From Bremia lactucae (taxonomy: Eukaryota > Oomycota > Peronosporomycetes > Peronosporales > Peronosporaceae), in assembly GCF_004359215.1 (NCBI RefSeq), contig NC_090627.1, forward strand, positions 1,893,573 through 1,910,285: a stretch of 16,713 nt of DNA, given 5' to 3'. Under the pieces are notes generated by a model. That model saw only the letters and a list, made by a program, of their open reading frames with translations, was not told the origin of the DNA and did no database searches. The first letter of the stretch is position 1, and the number at the start of each line of letters is the position of its first letter. Positions 6,571 to 16,493 of the stretch are shown piece after piece. The translations under genes and the position numbers were made by a program.

Positions 6571-6782
6571 TATGTTCCAAATTAAATAAAACAGATTGAT
6601 TTTTGGATCGGTCGCATAAAGTAGAAGATAGAATTAGTAAAGCTGTGAAAATTGCAAAGAATTTGAGATTAACAAACGAACGTGGGTAAGTAAATTATAA
6701 AGGTAATTTCCATTTTTTAATTTATTCGTCCCAAAATATCAAGCTCCGAAATCACAATAATCTTTTACTTAAATTCCTCTTT
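6571..6782. other. AT-rich intergenic stretch; 3' side of the KIX/LRR gene
   Basis: I see no gene or clear repeat. It lies between the truncated copia end and the stop codon of the minus-strand gene, so it should contain that gene's 3' untranslated region. Confidence 0.5.
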
Positions 6783-8072
6783 CTAACTATCCCATAGTGT
6801 AGTTCGCCTTGTTGTGTTGACTGCTGCCGTCTCAAGAACGAGTTGGACGCCACCGACGCTCAGAAAATTATCTTCAAGGCCAAGAAACCGTAATTGACTG
6901 CTCATGGACCCCGCAAGCAGCTGTTGCAACTCGTGCACACAATTGTCCGTAATGACGTTCCCACCAAAACACAATACTTGAAGCGATTGGCTCGAAACGT
7001 GCGCTAGCGCCGACAAAATGGCACGCAAACCAATTTCTCCAATATAATTGCGTCGTAAATCAAGTCGAACGAGGCGAGAGCCTTGGCTTGATCGTAATAA
7101 TCGAGCAACTTCGGTAGCCCCAACATCCGCGAGACAATTGCCAGCAAGCAAAAGATCGTTTAAGAGTGGACAACACTTGGTTTCCAATGCGTCGCAAAGA
7201 GCGTGCAAGGCATTGCAGCTGCTTGTATTGACAAACACTGAAAGGAGCTGTAGGTTATGAAGTTTTGGAAACGAGCCGGCAGCAAGCGCCTGCGCAAGTG
7301 CGTATACAGCCTTCTCGCCATCATTTTGTTGATTTGGCGGGAGATCAGGACAACTCCAGGCATACAGTGGCGTGGTCACAGAGCCTACGGGCGGTACTAA
7401 TGCCTTTTGAACACTAAGTTGCTTAAGATTAGACATCAGCAACATTGACGATTTTCCGGCAAGCGCTTGTGTGAAGTGGTGCACATCAATCACCAGCGTG
7501 AAAGCACAGGACGGTACAAAAGCTGCAGCAAATCGATTAAGTCGTCGCTGGCGCATAATTTCCATCCCCTCGAGGAACGAAAAGATCCGACATATGCAAT
7601 CTTCCCCGATTCTTGGAAATATACTGCATTTTGTGTCGGTAAGTCGGTGCCGCTTTGTCTGTAGACCCTCTGGCGCATCAGAATGGCACCTTTTAGCGCG
7701 GCAATTGATCTCACGCGCAGCCCCTTCATGCATACTAGAGGCCACGAAGCTCTGTAGTCGTCGTCGCAATGTCGCCAAGTTGCAATATTCCAATAATGAA
7801 CCCGCACGCGTGTACAGTGCCATCTCAATGTGCTTTGCGAGCAGCACTGCTTGCTTTAAATTTGGCACGGGTTTGTGAAAATTCTGCGAAAACAGCAGAA
7901 TTTGCTGCACCATGAAGCGACGCTCGGGCAAATGGCAAGTCCCTTGCCACGGAGCTTGAATCAATTGCATGGCTTGCAAGTGATCGTCAAAACTTTTAAT
8001 TTGGTTACAATTCTGGGGTTGAAGAGCCCAGTGGGCCATTGTTTTCGCGTGACGCGATGAAGAAAATCTCAT
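6783..8072 (-). CDS. KIX - F-box-like - leucine-rich-repeat protein
   Basis: An uninterrupted 429-residue frame, numbered from the ATG at 8072. The frame is open upstream to about 8117 without another ATG; ATG 8039 is an alternative start. Residues about 50-112 (ERRFMVQQILLF to LRRRLQSFVASS, with IEMALYTRAGSLLEYCNLAT) resemble a KIX domain, which in CBP/p300 binds transactivation peptides. Basic clusters follow (CRAKRC, LQTKRHR), a possible nuclear signal. Residues about 151-185 (FPRIGEDCICRIFSFLEGME) resemble an F-box. Residues about 265-420 contain ribonuclease-inhibitor-type leucine-rich repeats of about 28 residues, with LLNDLLLAGN, LVRLDLRRN, LQVLCFGGN and LRFLGLEDN. The protein could be a nuclear adaptor or ubiquitin-ligase receptor, which is inference only. 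No introns are needed. It is the only intact host-like gene here and lies between two transposon arms. Confidence 0.8.
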   Translation of the reverse strand: MRFSSSRHAKTMAHWALQPQNCNQIKSFDDHLQAMQLIQAPWQGTCHLPERRFMVQQILLFSQNFHKPVPNLKQAVLLAKHIEMALYTRAGSLLEYCNLATLRRRLQSFVASSMHEGAAREINCRAKRCHSDAPEGLQTKRHRLTDTKCSIFPRIGEDCICRIFSFLEGMEIMRQRRLNRFAAAFVPSCAFTLVIDVHHFTQALAGKSSMLLMSNLKQLSVQKALVPPVGSVTTPLYAWSCPDLPPNQQNDGEKAVYALAQALAAGSFPKLHNLQLLSVFVNTSSCNALHALCDALETKCCPLLNDLLLAGNCLADVGATEVARLLRSSQGSRLVRLDLRRNYIGEIGLRAILSALAHVSSQSLQVLCFGGNVITDNCVHELQQLLAGSMSSQLRFLGLEDNFLSVGGVQLVLETAAVNTTRRTTLWDS

Positions 8073-8117
8073 AATCTGTTCGGCGTGCCGGCTTAAGTAA
8101 AAGTGAGAGTTTGACAA

Positions 8118-8429
8118 ACTTCACATTGACCTACCCCTGCTGAGTGGACAAGGCAACTTTTAACCCTATTCTGCCATTCGAAAACGGATTACGGTCTTTA
8201 AGGTTTTCAAGTTAGCAAAATCGGCTGTGAAATGTTTGAAGTCGCTTGCTGCTTTAATTCGTGATAATCACATTGTAGCAACATTCCTCGTTTGGACAGA
8301 AAGTAAAGAAAATCGCTGTCAGAATTTTTAAACGAAATCATAGAACAAACGACCTCGGAATGTATGCACCCTGTATAGAACTGTCGCCAGGATGTCTCAG
8401 TCATTATTCTATCTTTAAGACATGTGCGA
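8118..8429. other. Upstream region of the KIX/LRR gene, unassigned
   Basis: The promoter of the minus-strand gene should lie here. Short minus-strand frames (ATG at 8404, about 65 codons, ending near 8207) are open but unrecognised. I see no clear repeat. Confidence 0.35.
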
Positions 8430-8906
8430 TCAGATATTGCATTCGTCGGTACGTGAAGCAATACAAATTTGAGTCACCATCAAGCAATCTGAATCCAATC
8501 CCACTTGCATGTGATAGATGCATCTTCCACTTTTGGTGGGAACTTCGCTTGTCGATTCTTGAAATCGAACAGTGCAAAAAATACATTCTTCACCGAAAAC
8601 CCTAATCATCCCGCAAAGACTTTTACCGTGAGACAAACCTTTTTTGGGTTGCAGTAACTGTGTGAAAGACTTTCGCGTGTGCTGTGCAAACTTCGCATCG
8701 CATATTTGTGTGCTATACATTTGCAAATGAAGCTTAATTGAGCAAACACCCCTATATATTTCCTTCAAAGAAATTATTGTACCTCGGTAATGCATGCATT
8801 CGCGTGTTTTGCCCATCGAGATATTACTAAGCAACACTATAGTTTCTGCAAGCTTCTTTAGCAGAATTGGTTCATACCGGAGAACGATATTTACCGGTAT
8901 CGCCAT
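8430..8906 (-). CDS. Hypothetical protein, 158 residues
   Basis: A minus-strand frame with a true ATG at 8906 (MAIPVNIVLRYEP). It is cysteine-rich towards the C-terminus (SLCGMIRVFGEECIFC, GRCIYHMQ, SDCLMVTQIC) but shows no spacing I can match to a known zinc-binding family. There is no signal peptide or clear membrane segment. It could be a real small gene, an exon, or chance in AT-rich DNA; an 81-codon plus-strand frame (8360-8605) overlaps it. It is divergently placed only with respect to repeats, and the KIX/LRR gene follows on the same strand after about 360 bp. I do not recognise it. Confidence 0.25.
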   Translation of the reverse strand: MAIPVNIVLRYEPILLKKLAETIVLLSNISMGKTRECMHYRGTIISLKEIYRGVCSIKLHLQMYSTQICDAKFAQHTRKSFTQLLQPKKGLSHGKSLCGMIRVFGEECIFCTVRFQESTSEVPTKSGRCIYHMQVGLDSDCLMVTQICIASRTDECNI

Positions 8907-8989
8907 ATCCCTTTTAGTATCGCCACCCGCCTAATTTATATTGAGGAACCACACACCATAATTATTTTTTCTGTCTCGGTATTGATGAA

Positions 8990-9289
8990 AAGTTTAAACG
9001 GATCCCGTCACATCAATATTTTTATCCTAGAAGAGGAATAATAAATGTTATTTCTATACGAGAGAAACAATAAAAAGTGTAAAATTATTATCATTAAATA
9101 ATTTTGACTTAATAGTGGATAGAAGAAGTTCTACTTTTTCTCCGTACTAAAGCCTTAGTATCGACCTTTAGTAGCTAAGACCCCTTTGAACGTCAGTGTA
9201 CGTGAAATATTCGAGGCACCTCACCTTCACTGTTATGAGTGTTGGTTGGCTAGTACTGTTATCAGTCCTTACGAAAGGTGCCCGTTACA
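8990..9289 (-). repeat. Internally deleted family-2 LTR copy
   Basis: On the minus strand it starts TGTAACGGGCACC at 9289 and follows the family-2 LTR order: TTATGAGTGTTGG-like stem, GAGGCACC / CGTACACTG block, TAGCTAAGA block, then AAGTCAAAATTATT. About 170 bp present at 2452-2625 is missing, with the deletion next to TTAATAG. Beyond the point where the other two copies are cut by family 1, it continues towards about 8990, so it may preserve the missing LTR end. No target duplication was found. Confidence 0.6.
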
Positions 9290-10457
9290 TTACTAGCAAC
9301 TTCTTGGAAATGGCTTCACGCTGAGAAGCCTTAATGCCTCGAAACGGCTGCATTAAGGCTTTCCAATATATGCGTAATTTCTTTATGAATTAGTTAGATG
9401 GTAATTCAAAAAAGAAATACGCACAAAAACCGACAAATACCGAAACACTAGGAACGTGTGGCTTGCTTGCGCTCATGGTGGGTACAAAATAAGTGCACCA
9501 AGATTCGCCAAAGCCAACACGCTTACTGGTGTGCACACAGGCAGTCATATCAATTACACTACTTTCATCAACACAAAGGCAGATAGGGTGTGTCTTAGTT
9601 CCATACTTTGATTGAGGGGGGGGGGCTCTTAAGCGATTCCAAAAATTACGATTTATGATTTTTCGATGCGGTGGACTGACCCATACCGTGATTATATCAA
9701 TGCTGTCATTTGATCTGTAACTTTTTTTCAATGATAACAAATAAACAAAGCAACTGTTTCCAAAATGGTGCTGTAATCCTTGTAAAGCTATCCAAGACAA
9801 TAAATTTTTGATAGTTCATGAAGATTAAATTGTGAGTACAAAGGTAGCGACTACTGCGCAATCTATAAATTTTAGTCAAAGGTTCGAGTTGCTTTATTTT
9901 GCTTAGACTATCCACAAAGCCGAATAATATTTGTTACCGTATTTAGTGTTGGTGACGCCTACAATAAAATTTACAAAATGAAATCCCAGCAGTCGAATAG
10001 ATCAGGTGGACCTGCCAAAGGTGCAGAACGCATTGGTGCTGCCTTGACCCTATCTTTCACATTATTTAAGTCTTAATCAATGAGACAATCCAATTGTTTT
10101 AGTGTGGCCGACGCTGCTAGCTACTTACCACCACGAACGTTCATTTCCTAAACAAGAATTCCCTTTCTTGCGTGTCATGTATGAATTTAAATTTGATGCC
10201 CTCGGCAAAAATTTAACGGATCACAAATTTAATATGTAAGTCAGAAGCCTAGCCACGTACGCGAACGTGGATTTCTGCATGACGTGGTGTTGATAGGGCG
10301 AATTTATCCGGTGATATCCTTAAATTGTCGAATCATTGGCTAAAAATGATAACGCAGGAATACACGTCCTTCTCCAATCAATTGTGACTGTTCGCCCATT
10401 TGACGATATTAAATCAAAATTAGCAAAACGCATCGCCGAGCCCTTTCTGTTAGGGTA
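9290..10457. other. Intergenic stretch with no recognisable gene
   Basis: I find no convincing coding sequence. The longest minus-strand frame (9390-9800) has no ATG near its start and no recognisable domain. Notable items are a 10-bp stem AGCCTTAATG at about 9330-9339 with CATTAAGGCT about 14 bp later, a run of ten G at 9616-9625, and the stem CCACGT with ACGTGG near 10253-10270. The region directly after the family-2 LTR faintly resembles 2839-2945 (ATGCCTCGA and ATGCGTAATTT in the same order). Confidence 0.5.
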
Positions 10458-10647
10458 TGATAACACACTGCGTAAGAATCTCTTCGCGTAGGGGGAAATG
10501 GAACAAATATTCGTTCTTATAAAACCCTAATACATGTAACGTTCTTTAATGTAACAACCTCGCTTGCTCTTCTTCTTGTGTCATTCACGACAGTAACCGC
10601 CACATCAGCACGATGTCGAACCGTCGCCTGATATTCCACCTTTAAAA
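10458..10647 (-). repeat. Copia 3' LTR (right copy)
   Basis: On the minus strand it starts TTTTAAAGG (5' LTR: TGTTGAAGG) and ends GTGTTATCA. It shares the AGGGTTTTAT and CCATTTCCCCCTA blocks with the other two copies. The start was set by the purine tract next to it. Confidence 0.85.
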
Positions 10648-10656
10648 CTCCTCCTC
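10648..10656 (-). other. Copia polypurine tract
   Basis: The minus strand reads GAGGAGGAG directly before the 3' LTR, the expected place and composition for the plus-strand primer of reverse transcription. Confidence 0.7.
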
Positions 10657-10818
10657 GACGAGAAGTTTCTAATATTGGTCTTGGCCACAAGAAATTGAAA
10701 CTTCTTCGTCGAAATGGTCTTGGTCAGGAAATCAGCGAACTGTTGCTTGGTTTCAATATACTCCAGCTGAATTTCCTTGGGTGCATCGTCGGTAAACACG
10801 GCGGGCGCCCTGTTCTTG

Positions 10819-10846
10819 ACTTGATTACGGATACTTGATTACGGAT
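10819..10846. repeat. 14-bp tandem duplication
   Basis: ACTTGATTACGGAT occurs twice in a row inside the RNase H remnant, shifting the frame. Confidence 0.85.
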
Positions 10847-10874
10847 AAAATGATAGCGGATATCATTGTGCTTC

Positions 10875-10930
10875 GCAAGACATCAACATCCTTCATTTTT
10901 TTGCAAGACATCAACATCCTTCATTTTTTT
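10875..10930. repeat. 28-bp tandem duplication
   Basis: A unit beginning GCAAGACATCAACATCC occurs twice with a 28-bp period inside the RNase H remnant. Confidence 0.85.
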
Positions 10931-11260
10931 GCGATAGCGATCGCACATTAATTGTCCTCGTACACTATCACTGGACCATCAATCTTGACCTTCATCTTTA
11001 GCAATAGCGATTTAGTCGCTGCTTCTCTTTCGAACAAGAATTCGTATCGGTGATTTTAATAATACTTCTTAAAAGCACAATGATAGAGCCACATATTCGG
11101 CTTCAGCAGTGGTTAGCGACACACCGTTTTGCATTTTTGACTTGAAAATTACGGATGATCCGTTGACCATCACCATCACCCTAATGTTAAGTGTCGATCG
11201 TCCTTGTTACTGCCCCAATCAGCGTCATTAAATGCGCTCAACTGCAGTTCACGTGACAGC

Positions 11261-12104
11261 AGAATCCATCCTTATAGCGGCTGACTTTAAATAACGCAGC
11301 ACTCGGATGGTCACATTCCAATATCCTTCACTTGGTTTTTATAAGTGTCGACTCAACTAACACACCGCGTATGCAATATCGGGTCTTGTGCCGGTTGCCA
11401 GAAGTTAACCCACCAAAGAACAATACGGAAAAGTCTTCTTATTTGGATCTATCACTGTACGCTTTATCTATTCTTGCCTTCCACATTCGGATTATATACC
11501 GGTCTAGCATTATCTTGATCAACTTTTTTAACCATTCTTGCTATACACGCGCTTTGAATGATCTTGAGCTATTTCTCCTCCATCTTGTAGTCAACTTTGA
11601 TGCTCAGAATAAATTGCACTTTACCTAGTATCTTAAGCTGAAAACTAGTAGACAATTCATTAGCAACTTGCTTAATTGAGCCGTACGAAAGACCACCGAT
11701 GAGCATGTCGTCGACATATAACGTCATGTAAATCCATGAAAAATTGTCAAATCGACGAACAAATACACACGGATGCGAAATACACGCCACAAACCCCATG
11801 CTCCTAAAAACACTTGGGATAGTCTTAAACCATGTTGCAGCAGATATACAGGCTTCGATTCAGCTTCAGCACTTGACTCGGTTGCATTTCAACGCCCTCA
11901 GGTGTAAAAATAAAAACTATTTCTACGAGAACACCATTGATAAATGGTGTGTCGATATCATATTGAAATATAGCCATCCCATTAAAGCAACACACCGCTA
12001 AAGACACACGAGTTTAATTCATGTTCGCGACTGGAGAATACGTGTCGTAGTAATCAATTTCATAGGTCTGACGATAACCTAGCTTGATCATACTTAATAC
12101 GATA
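11261..12104 (-). pseudogene. Copia reverse transcriptase fragment (right copy)
   Basis: In order: LGYRQTYEIDYYDTYSPV (about 12090-12035), FQYDIDTPFINGVL (the palm region usually reading DV-TAFL-G), KLNRSLYICC (usually SLYGLKQ), SHPCVFVRR, and LYVDDMLIGG with the catalytic YVDD at 11718-11701. This is followed by FQLKILGKVQF (usually KDLG). Frameshifts and stops separate these blocks. The enzyme would copy element RNA into DNA. It is clearly of the copia class and clearly dead. Confidence 0.85.
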
Positions 12105-12865
12105 TCAGTTTGAGGCACATTTTACAGGTTCATCTCCACGTAACGAAACGATAGCATCCGACATCCCGACTGGTACTAAAGCTTGTGACTCTGGACTTGG
12201 AGGATATATTGCAAGAGGGTAATTGTGTCCCCTAACACGAGATGAATGTGTCTCCAGACTGTCATCGAGATTAGTCCATCCCTCGCTGGGCTCAATGGCC
12301 TGAATATCATCTTCAATTAATACAGCTCGCTGCATGTACACGTCATCGATATCGAAAGCCTAAAGCAAAGCCATCTCCATGTCCATTCTCTAGACGTGTA
12401 CCCAACGACATTAATTTTTAAGGAGGCGATACTATTTGATCACTGTTAGTCGGGTCAACCTCCATAAGTTCTTTTCATCGTGATTCGAGGAAATTGGTGA
12501 TTGAACCGTGATATCCTCGTTTCCTTCATCATTTATTTTTGCGTTCTGACGAGTTGATGCGGGTGCGTCACCAACAACTTGTACATACTTCGTCCGTGGC
12601 TGTTCTTGAAATGCCATAGACCTTGTGACCTCGAGTCTTTCTGAATTATAATTCTAGACACGATAACCCTTCACTTCGTGTGAATAACCAAGAAACATGC
12701 ACCGAAATGCCTTTTTGTCCAATTAAGCACGTTTCGCTTTGTCATTGTGTGCGTAACCTCAAGCACCAAAACGCGCATGTGTGATATGTCTTGCTTCAAG
12801 CCAAAACACATCTCAATTGGAGTCTTCGTCGGGGATGAAGCGCACGTGACCCGGTTGGTCACTTA
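12105..12865 (-). pseudogene. Copia integrase C-terminal and linker region (right copy)
   Basis: Matches 4400-5118 of the left copy: VTCASSPTKTPIEMCFGLK, then QEQPRTKYVQVVGDAPAST, ITVQSPISSNHDE, and DDIQAIEPSEGWTNLDD. It has a different set of stops and frameshifts from the left copy, so most breaks arose after the two separated. Confidence 0.65.
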
Positions 12866-13530
12866 TACAGCTGTTTTCATAGCTTCAGCCCACCACTTCT
12901 TTTCCACTTGCATGTGGTTTAGCATCGATCTTGCACGTTCCGTCAGTATCCTATTCATTCGTTAAGCCATTCTATTTTGCTGCGGGGAATATGGCACTGT
13001 CGCTTGGTGTACTATGCCAGCCTTGCTACAAACTTCTGCGAATTTCTTGTTGATGTATCGCCACCGTTGTCGGTGCGAATGCAGTTGATCTTGGAATTCA
13101 GTTGGCTTTCCATCATCGACTTGTATTCGATGAACTTTCCCAGCACTTAGACTTATTAGCGATGAAGTATGTCACCAAGTAGGGCAAAAAATCATCCAGA
13201 AATGTAACCACGTATCGTGCTCCTCCTTCAGACTTTGTCTCCATTGGGCCCATCACATCACTATGAACAATATGGAGCAGTGATTTTGTCTTGACTTTAT
13301 CGTGATTTGATTTTGGAAATGGTTTGACTAACGACTTTCCAGTCACACATCCTTCGCAAATTTCGTATTGATCATCAACATCATCACTCGAAGCTTGCAC
13401 TTGTATTCCTTCTACACAGTTGTGTGGGCTTTTCAACACCTTCATTGGAAGATGTCCTAGTCGTGCATGCCACACACTAGGACTCACATCTTTGATTCCA
13501 CACTCAAACACTTCGCTAGTGAATGCCGAC
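12866..13530 (-). pseudogene. Copia integrase fragment (right copy)
   Basis: The N-terminal zinc-binding segment is present: WHARLGHLPMKV (about 13471-13436), then ICEGCVTGKS. It is followed by IVHSDVMGPMETKSEG, with the first catalytic Asp (about 13267-13247), and VVTFLDDF. The second Asp region (INCIRTDN, about 13085) is frameshifted. In the QQNGMAER motif, Gly is Arg and the catalytic Glu codon is TAA (12964-12962), so the enzyme is dead even apart from frameshifts. Confidence 0.8.
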
Positions 13531-13659
13531 CCTAATGTTGCGCATTCCATCACAAACAAGTTCTCCAATTTGTTTCTTTCGCCACCACATCTTGACCATT
13601 CTGGTCACACATGTTTTGCTCGTAAAAATCACATTCCACTCTTTTACGATAGTGCAGAA

Positions 13660-13905
13660 ATTGATAGCTGTCTGCGGATCCAGCTCTGGAACGTACAGCA
13701 CGTCTACAATGCGAATTGGCACATTGGATTTCAGAATAATTTGAATCGTACCAATTCCAGCCGTTATAACTGCCTGTCCATTTGCGATCGAGATGCCAAC
13801 TGATCGATTCAACGATCGAATCTCCAAAAAATATCTTGGTATGGGCACATATGACTACTCGCACCACTGTCGAGTAGCCAACCTTCCAAGCCATGTTCAC
13901 TAACA
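13660..13905 (-). pseudogene. Copia aspartic protease fragment (right copy)
   Basis: WLLDSGASSHM (about 13880-13848) carries the catalytic Asp in the copia-type motif. Further on, VDVLYVPELD (about 13709-13678) matches the conserved protease C-terminal segment. A frameshift separates them. This region is absent from the left copy because of its 870-bp deletion. Confidence 0.75.
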
Positions 13906-14042
13906 GTAAACACTTGCTCGTTATTTTTCTTGTATGTTTAATTCTTTGAACAGTCTTGTTTCGTGAGACCCTGTTTTCCAAATACGAAAAACGTCCTGGT
14001 AAACTTATTACTTGTTTCCTTCGACTGAAAAACTTTGCCCTT

Positions 14043-14647
14043 GACGCTTTTGTAGCCTTCAATGCAAGTATACTCTTCTCTTTGCGAGAAATGCCTTCGT
14101 ATTCACGACGAAGCATTTCTTTGGCTCAGAACAGATCAATTTCTTTCATGTTCTCAATGATTCTGATGATCTGATCATACTCATCACACAAGCTTCCAAG
14201 CTGTATACCGAGCTGCTCGTCAGACGAAACTTCGTCTCCGACGGCTTGCATGGACATGCACAGCTCATCAAACTTCAGAAAGTGATCCAGTACACTCTCT
14301 CCCGTCTGCATTTTGAGCTCGTGCAGCTGCCGACGCACCTGCTCACGGTTGTGAATACTTCTTCGAAGGAAAAAAATCTTTCATATCTCCCAAGCCTCTG
14401 CAGTCGTGCCTACATTTCGAACCATGGACTATAGACTTGGGGTGATTGACGTACACGCAATCGCGAAGACCTTCATATCATTGACTTTCCATATCGACGC
14501 GTCGGCCCTCGTGGCACTCGGTGCCTTCGTTGCGTCGATGTGCTCCAGTAGCCCTTTCTTGGCTAATTTCATCCAAGCACTAAACCCCCATACAAAATAG
14601 TTGTCCATGTTGAGGACATCATTTGCCTTACCCGCGTCTGGGCTCAT
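14043..14647 (-). pseudogene. gag: Copia Gag fragment (right copy)
   Basis: The reading starts at ATG 14647 (MSPDAGKANDVLNMDNYFVW) and shares the left copy's Gag core (RRQLHELKMQTGESVLDHFL, DELCMSMQAVGDEVSS, IIRIIENMKEIDLF, REYEGISRKEK). A stop after TSITPSL (about 14430), a second stop and a frameshift near 14380-14340 break it. The left copy has Gln at the first stop, so the lesions are independent. Confidence 0.8.
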
Positions 14648-14651
14648 AACC
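14640..14651 (-). promoter_or_regulatory. Putative copia primer-binding site, right copy
   Basis: Minus strand GGTTATGAGCCC, identical to 3454-3465 and likewise overlapping the gag ATG. It is complementary to an initiator tRNA-Met anticodon arm. Confidence 0.55.
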
Positions 14652-14661
14652 TGCTGGGGTT

Positions 14662-14851
14662 TGACAACTCACTGCGTCAGAATGTCTTCGTGTAGGGGGA
14701 AATGGAATGTATATTCGTTTTTATAAAACCCTAATACATGTAACGTACTTAAATGTAACAACATCGCATGCTCTTCTTCTTGTGTCATTCACGACAGTAG
14801 CTGCCACATCTGCACGACGACCAACCGTCGCCTGATGTTCCACCTTCAACA
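14662..14851 (-). repeat. Copia 5' LTR (right copy)
   Basis: 190 bp; on the minus strand it starts TGTTGAAGG and ends GAGTTGTCA, closely matching 3253-3442. Confidence 0.85.
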
Positions 14852-15168
14852 CTCTCGGCTTGTCCGGTTAGATTATAAGAAGCGAGCAATTACGCGGAGA
14901 GCGAGAATTATCGCGCCATTTCGATCTGGAGTGAAGAGCTGAGTTGTCACACTTCTATTATCTGATTGTTTTAAACCTTCTAACATTTTATCAGTAACCA
15001 TCCTTAACAAGTCCTGTTCACCTTTCAGCTGAACTCATAACTTGACAATAGCATGCTAAATTATAGATGGCTCTTTTTATGATCTGGATATGTTCATATG
15101 ACAAAATTAAATTGCTTGGAATCGAAATCGATTACGCAATTCGAGGCATTCTGACCCTGACAGATTGC
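14852..15168. other. Non-coding flank between copia and family-2 LTR, right arm
   Basis: Reverse-complement match of 2839-3252, lacking about 100 bp of that copy. No gene seen. Confidence 0.6.
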
Positions 15169-15636
15169 TGTAATGGGGCACCCTTTGCTAGTACTGATAA
15201 CAGTACTAGTCAACCTACACTGATTACAGTGAAGGTGGGGTGCCTCGACTACTTCACGTACACGACGTGCTGAGGAAGATTTTAAGTAGTTAAGAAGTCT
15301 TAGCTACTTAAGGTAAATTCTAAAACTTTTGAATAGAGAAAAGTAAAATTGAATTAATATATTATGTTTCTTGGTAACGATCTTCTATCGACTACTGACG
15401 TTATCATATTGATACCAAACTAGGTATGGCACCTACTTGCACACCGCACAATCGTGTCTTGAGACGATTGGTGAGGTTGAATTAAACTTAAATCAACCAA
15501 TCAATAGAATTGATATCTTATAGCGTCAATATTACCAAATTTGGTGATATTGGAACTATTAAGTCAAAATTAATGATGATGATGACTTTGTACTTCTTTA
15601 TATTTTTTCTATATAGAAAGTAATACTAATGATTCC
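15169..15636 (+). repeat. Family-2 LTR (truncated), right arm
   Basis: It starts TGTAATGGGGCACC. It is hairpin-rich: CTAGTACTG at 15188-15196 with 15201-15209, TTAAGTAG near 15283 with CTACTTAA near 15305, CAATCGT with ACGATTG near 15450-15472, and GGTTGA with TCAACC near 15474-15498. It is cut at 15636 (ATTCC) by the family-1 LTR, at the same base as in the left arm. Confidence 0.7.
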
Positions 15637-15955
15637 TGTAACGGGGTGTATCGTTACATAAAATTGACACTTAAAGGTTTAAAGTTAATATATTATCTAA
15701 AAGGAAGATAATATTTGGAGAACCTTACTTTATATAGTAATGCTCAGAAATCTTATCCATAAATAGGTATCGGCCATTATATCTATTTATCCCGTAGACT
15801 AATCAGCTGTAAACGTATACAAAGAGAGAGAGACAGATAAGATAAGATTTCAATTGCATGTGTAGTATAAGCACATAATTAAGTTAGCATTAACAGATAG
15901 AAAGAAGAGAAAAATAAATATATTAATACAGTTTTCATTTAAACCTCTTTAAGGT

Positions 15956-15960
15956 AGTTG
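15956..15960 (+). repeat. Target-site duplication AGTTG (left)
   Basis: AGTTG precedes the insertion and recurs at 16494-16498. Uninterrupted GGTAGTTGTCTTAAAG is present in the LTR at 1433-1867 and, inverted, in the left-arm LTR. Confidence 0.9.
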
Positions 15961-16493
15961 TGAAACGTGCTAAAGTTGCCCTAATGTTACACAGTCCCCA
16001 TTAAGTACATTTGGTGGACTTAAGGGGATGGTCAATTACTAAAAAATAGTAATTAGACCCAACACTCGGGTGTGGTGCACATTTGTGACCAACCCTTGTG
16101 GATGTGATGCACATGGGTGCATTCACATTAAGAGGGATGACGCCCAGCGTCATCAGTTACGCGAGGTATCTACAAAGATACGCTCGCAATACATATTAAA
16201 TGATATCTATAGAGATAACATTTTAATTGGTAAAAATAGGTATTTGTATTTGATATTATTAAATATAAATCAGTCTGCAAACTACTACCTACTTGGTAAG
16301 TGCGCACGAGGAGACGGATTACCGCTCCCGTGACAACACTTTACCAGAGTTCTTAGTGTGTTGGGTGTGGTCGCTTGCGCGTCCACCACAACTACCTCAC
16401 TGCACGCAAGAGAAGCAGGTTTAACCGCTTCCTCGCTGTGCTAGGGTGTGTGCTTAAGTAAAGCGTGGCCGCATTACGACGTGCTCGCCTACA
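15961..16493 (+). mobile_element. Solo LTR of a third family (533 bp) nested in the family-1 LTR
   Basis: It starts TGAAACGTGC and ends GCTCGCCTACA (TG...CA) between 5-bp duplications, so it is an insertion of LTR type without internal sequence. It has no coding potential. It also contains close-set hairpins: GATGACGC at 16136-16143 with 16147-16154, GCGAGGTATCT at 16161-16171 with 16176-16187, AAATGATATCT at 16198-16208 with 16213-16223 (one mismatch), AATTACTA near 16034 with TAGTAATT, and GTGGT with ACCAC near 16368-16390. Its orientation is unknown; the strand given is nominal. Confidence 0.8.

Larger units (their letters stand above)
10657..11260 (-). pseudogene. Copia RNase H fragment (right copy)
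   Basis: Recognisable blocks in order are FNDADWGSNKDDR (about 11225-11190, the copia motif DADWGS-DDR-S), SLTTAEAEYVALS (about 11118-11077), IETKQQFADFLTK (about 10760-10720) and KFQFLVAKTNI. RNase H would degrade the RNA strand of the RNA-DNA hybrid. Stops, frameshifts and two tandem duplications (14 bp at 10819-10846, and a 28-bp period from 10875) break the frame between the motifs. Confidence 0.75.
10458..14851 (-). mobile_element. Near full-length but broken Ty1/copia element (right copy)
   Basis: Two 190-bp LTRs (14662-14851 as 5', 10458-10647 as 3') bound about 4 kb with the copia order gag, protease, integrase, reverse transcriptase, RNase H on the minus strand. Many stops and frameshifts break the polyprotein. 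The 5-bp flanks (CTCTC after 14851, GGGTA before 10458) do not match, so either one end has been rearranged or the duplication has decayed. Its 5' part up to about 11990 mirrors the left copy. Confidence 0.9.

Noticed and set aside
7471..7878. Plus-strand frame of 135 codons
   Set aside because: Antisense shadow of the KIX/LRR gene.
6783..8117. Start of the KIX/LRR protein at 8117
   Set aside because: The codon there is TTG; the first ATG in frame is at 8072.
9390..9800. Minus-strand frame of 136 codons
   Set aside because: It opens without an ATG, its first Met is deep inside, and no domain is recognisable.
11332..11628. Plus-strand frame of 98 codons
   Set aside because: Antisense to the copia reverse transcriptase and RNase H remnant.
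13420..13803. Plus-strand frame of 127 codons
   Set aside because: Antisense to copia protease and integrase motifs on the minus strand.
10458..14851. Intact, active copia element
   Set aside because: Multiple stops and frameshifts, a stop at the integrase catalytic Glu, and non-matching 5-bp flanks.
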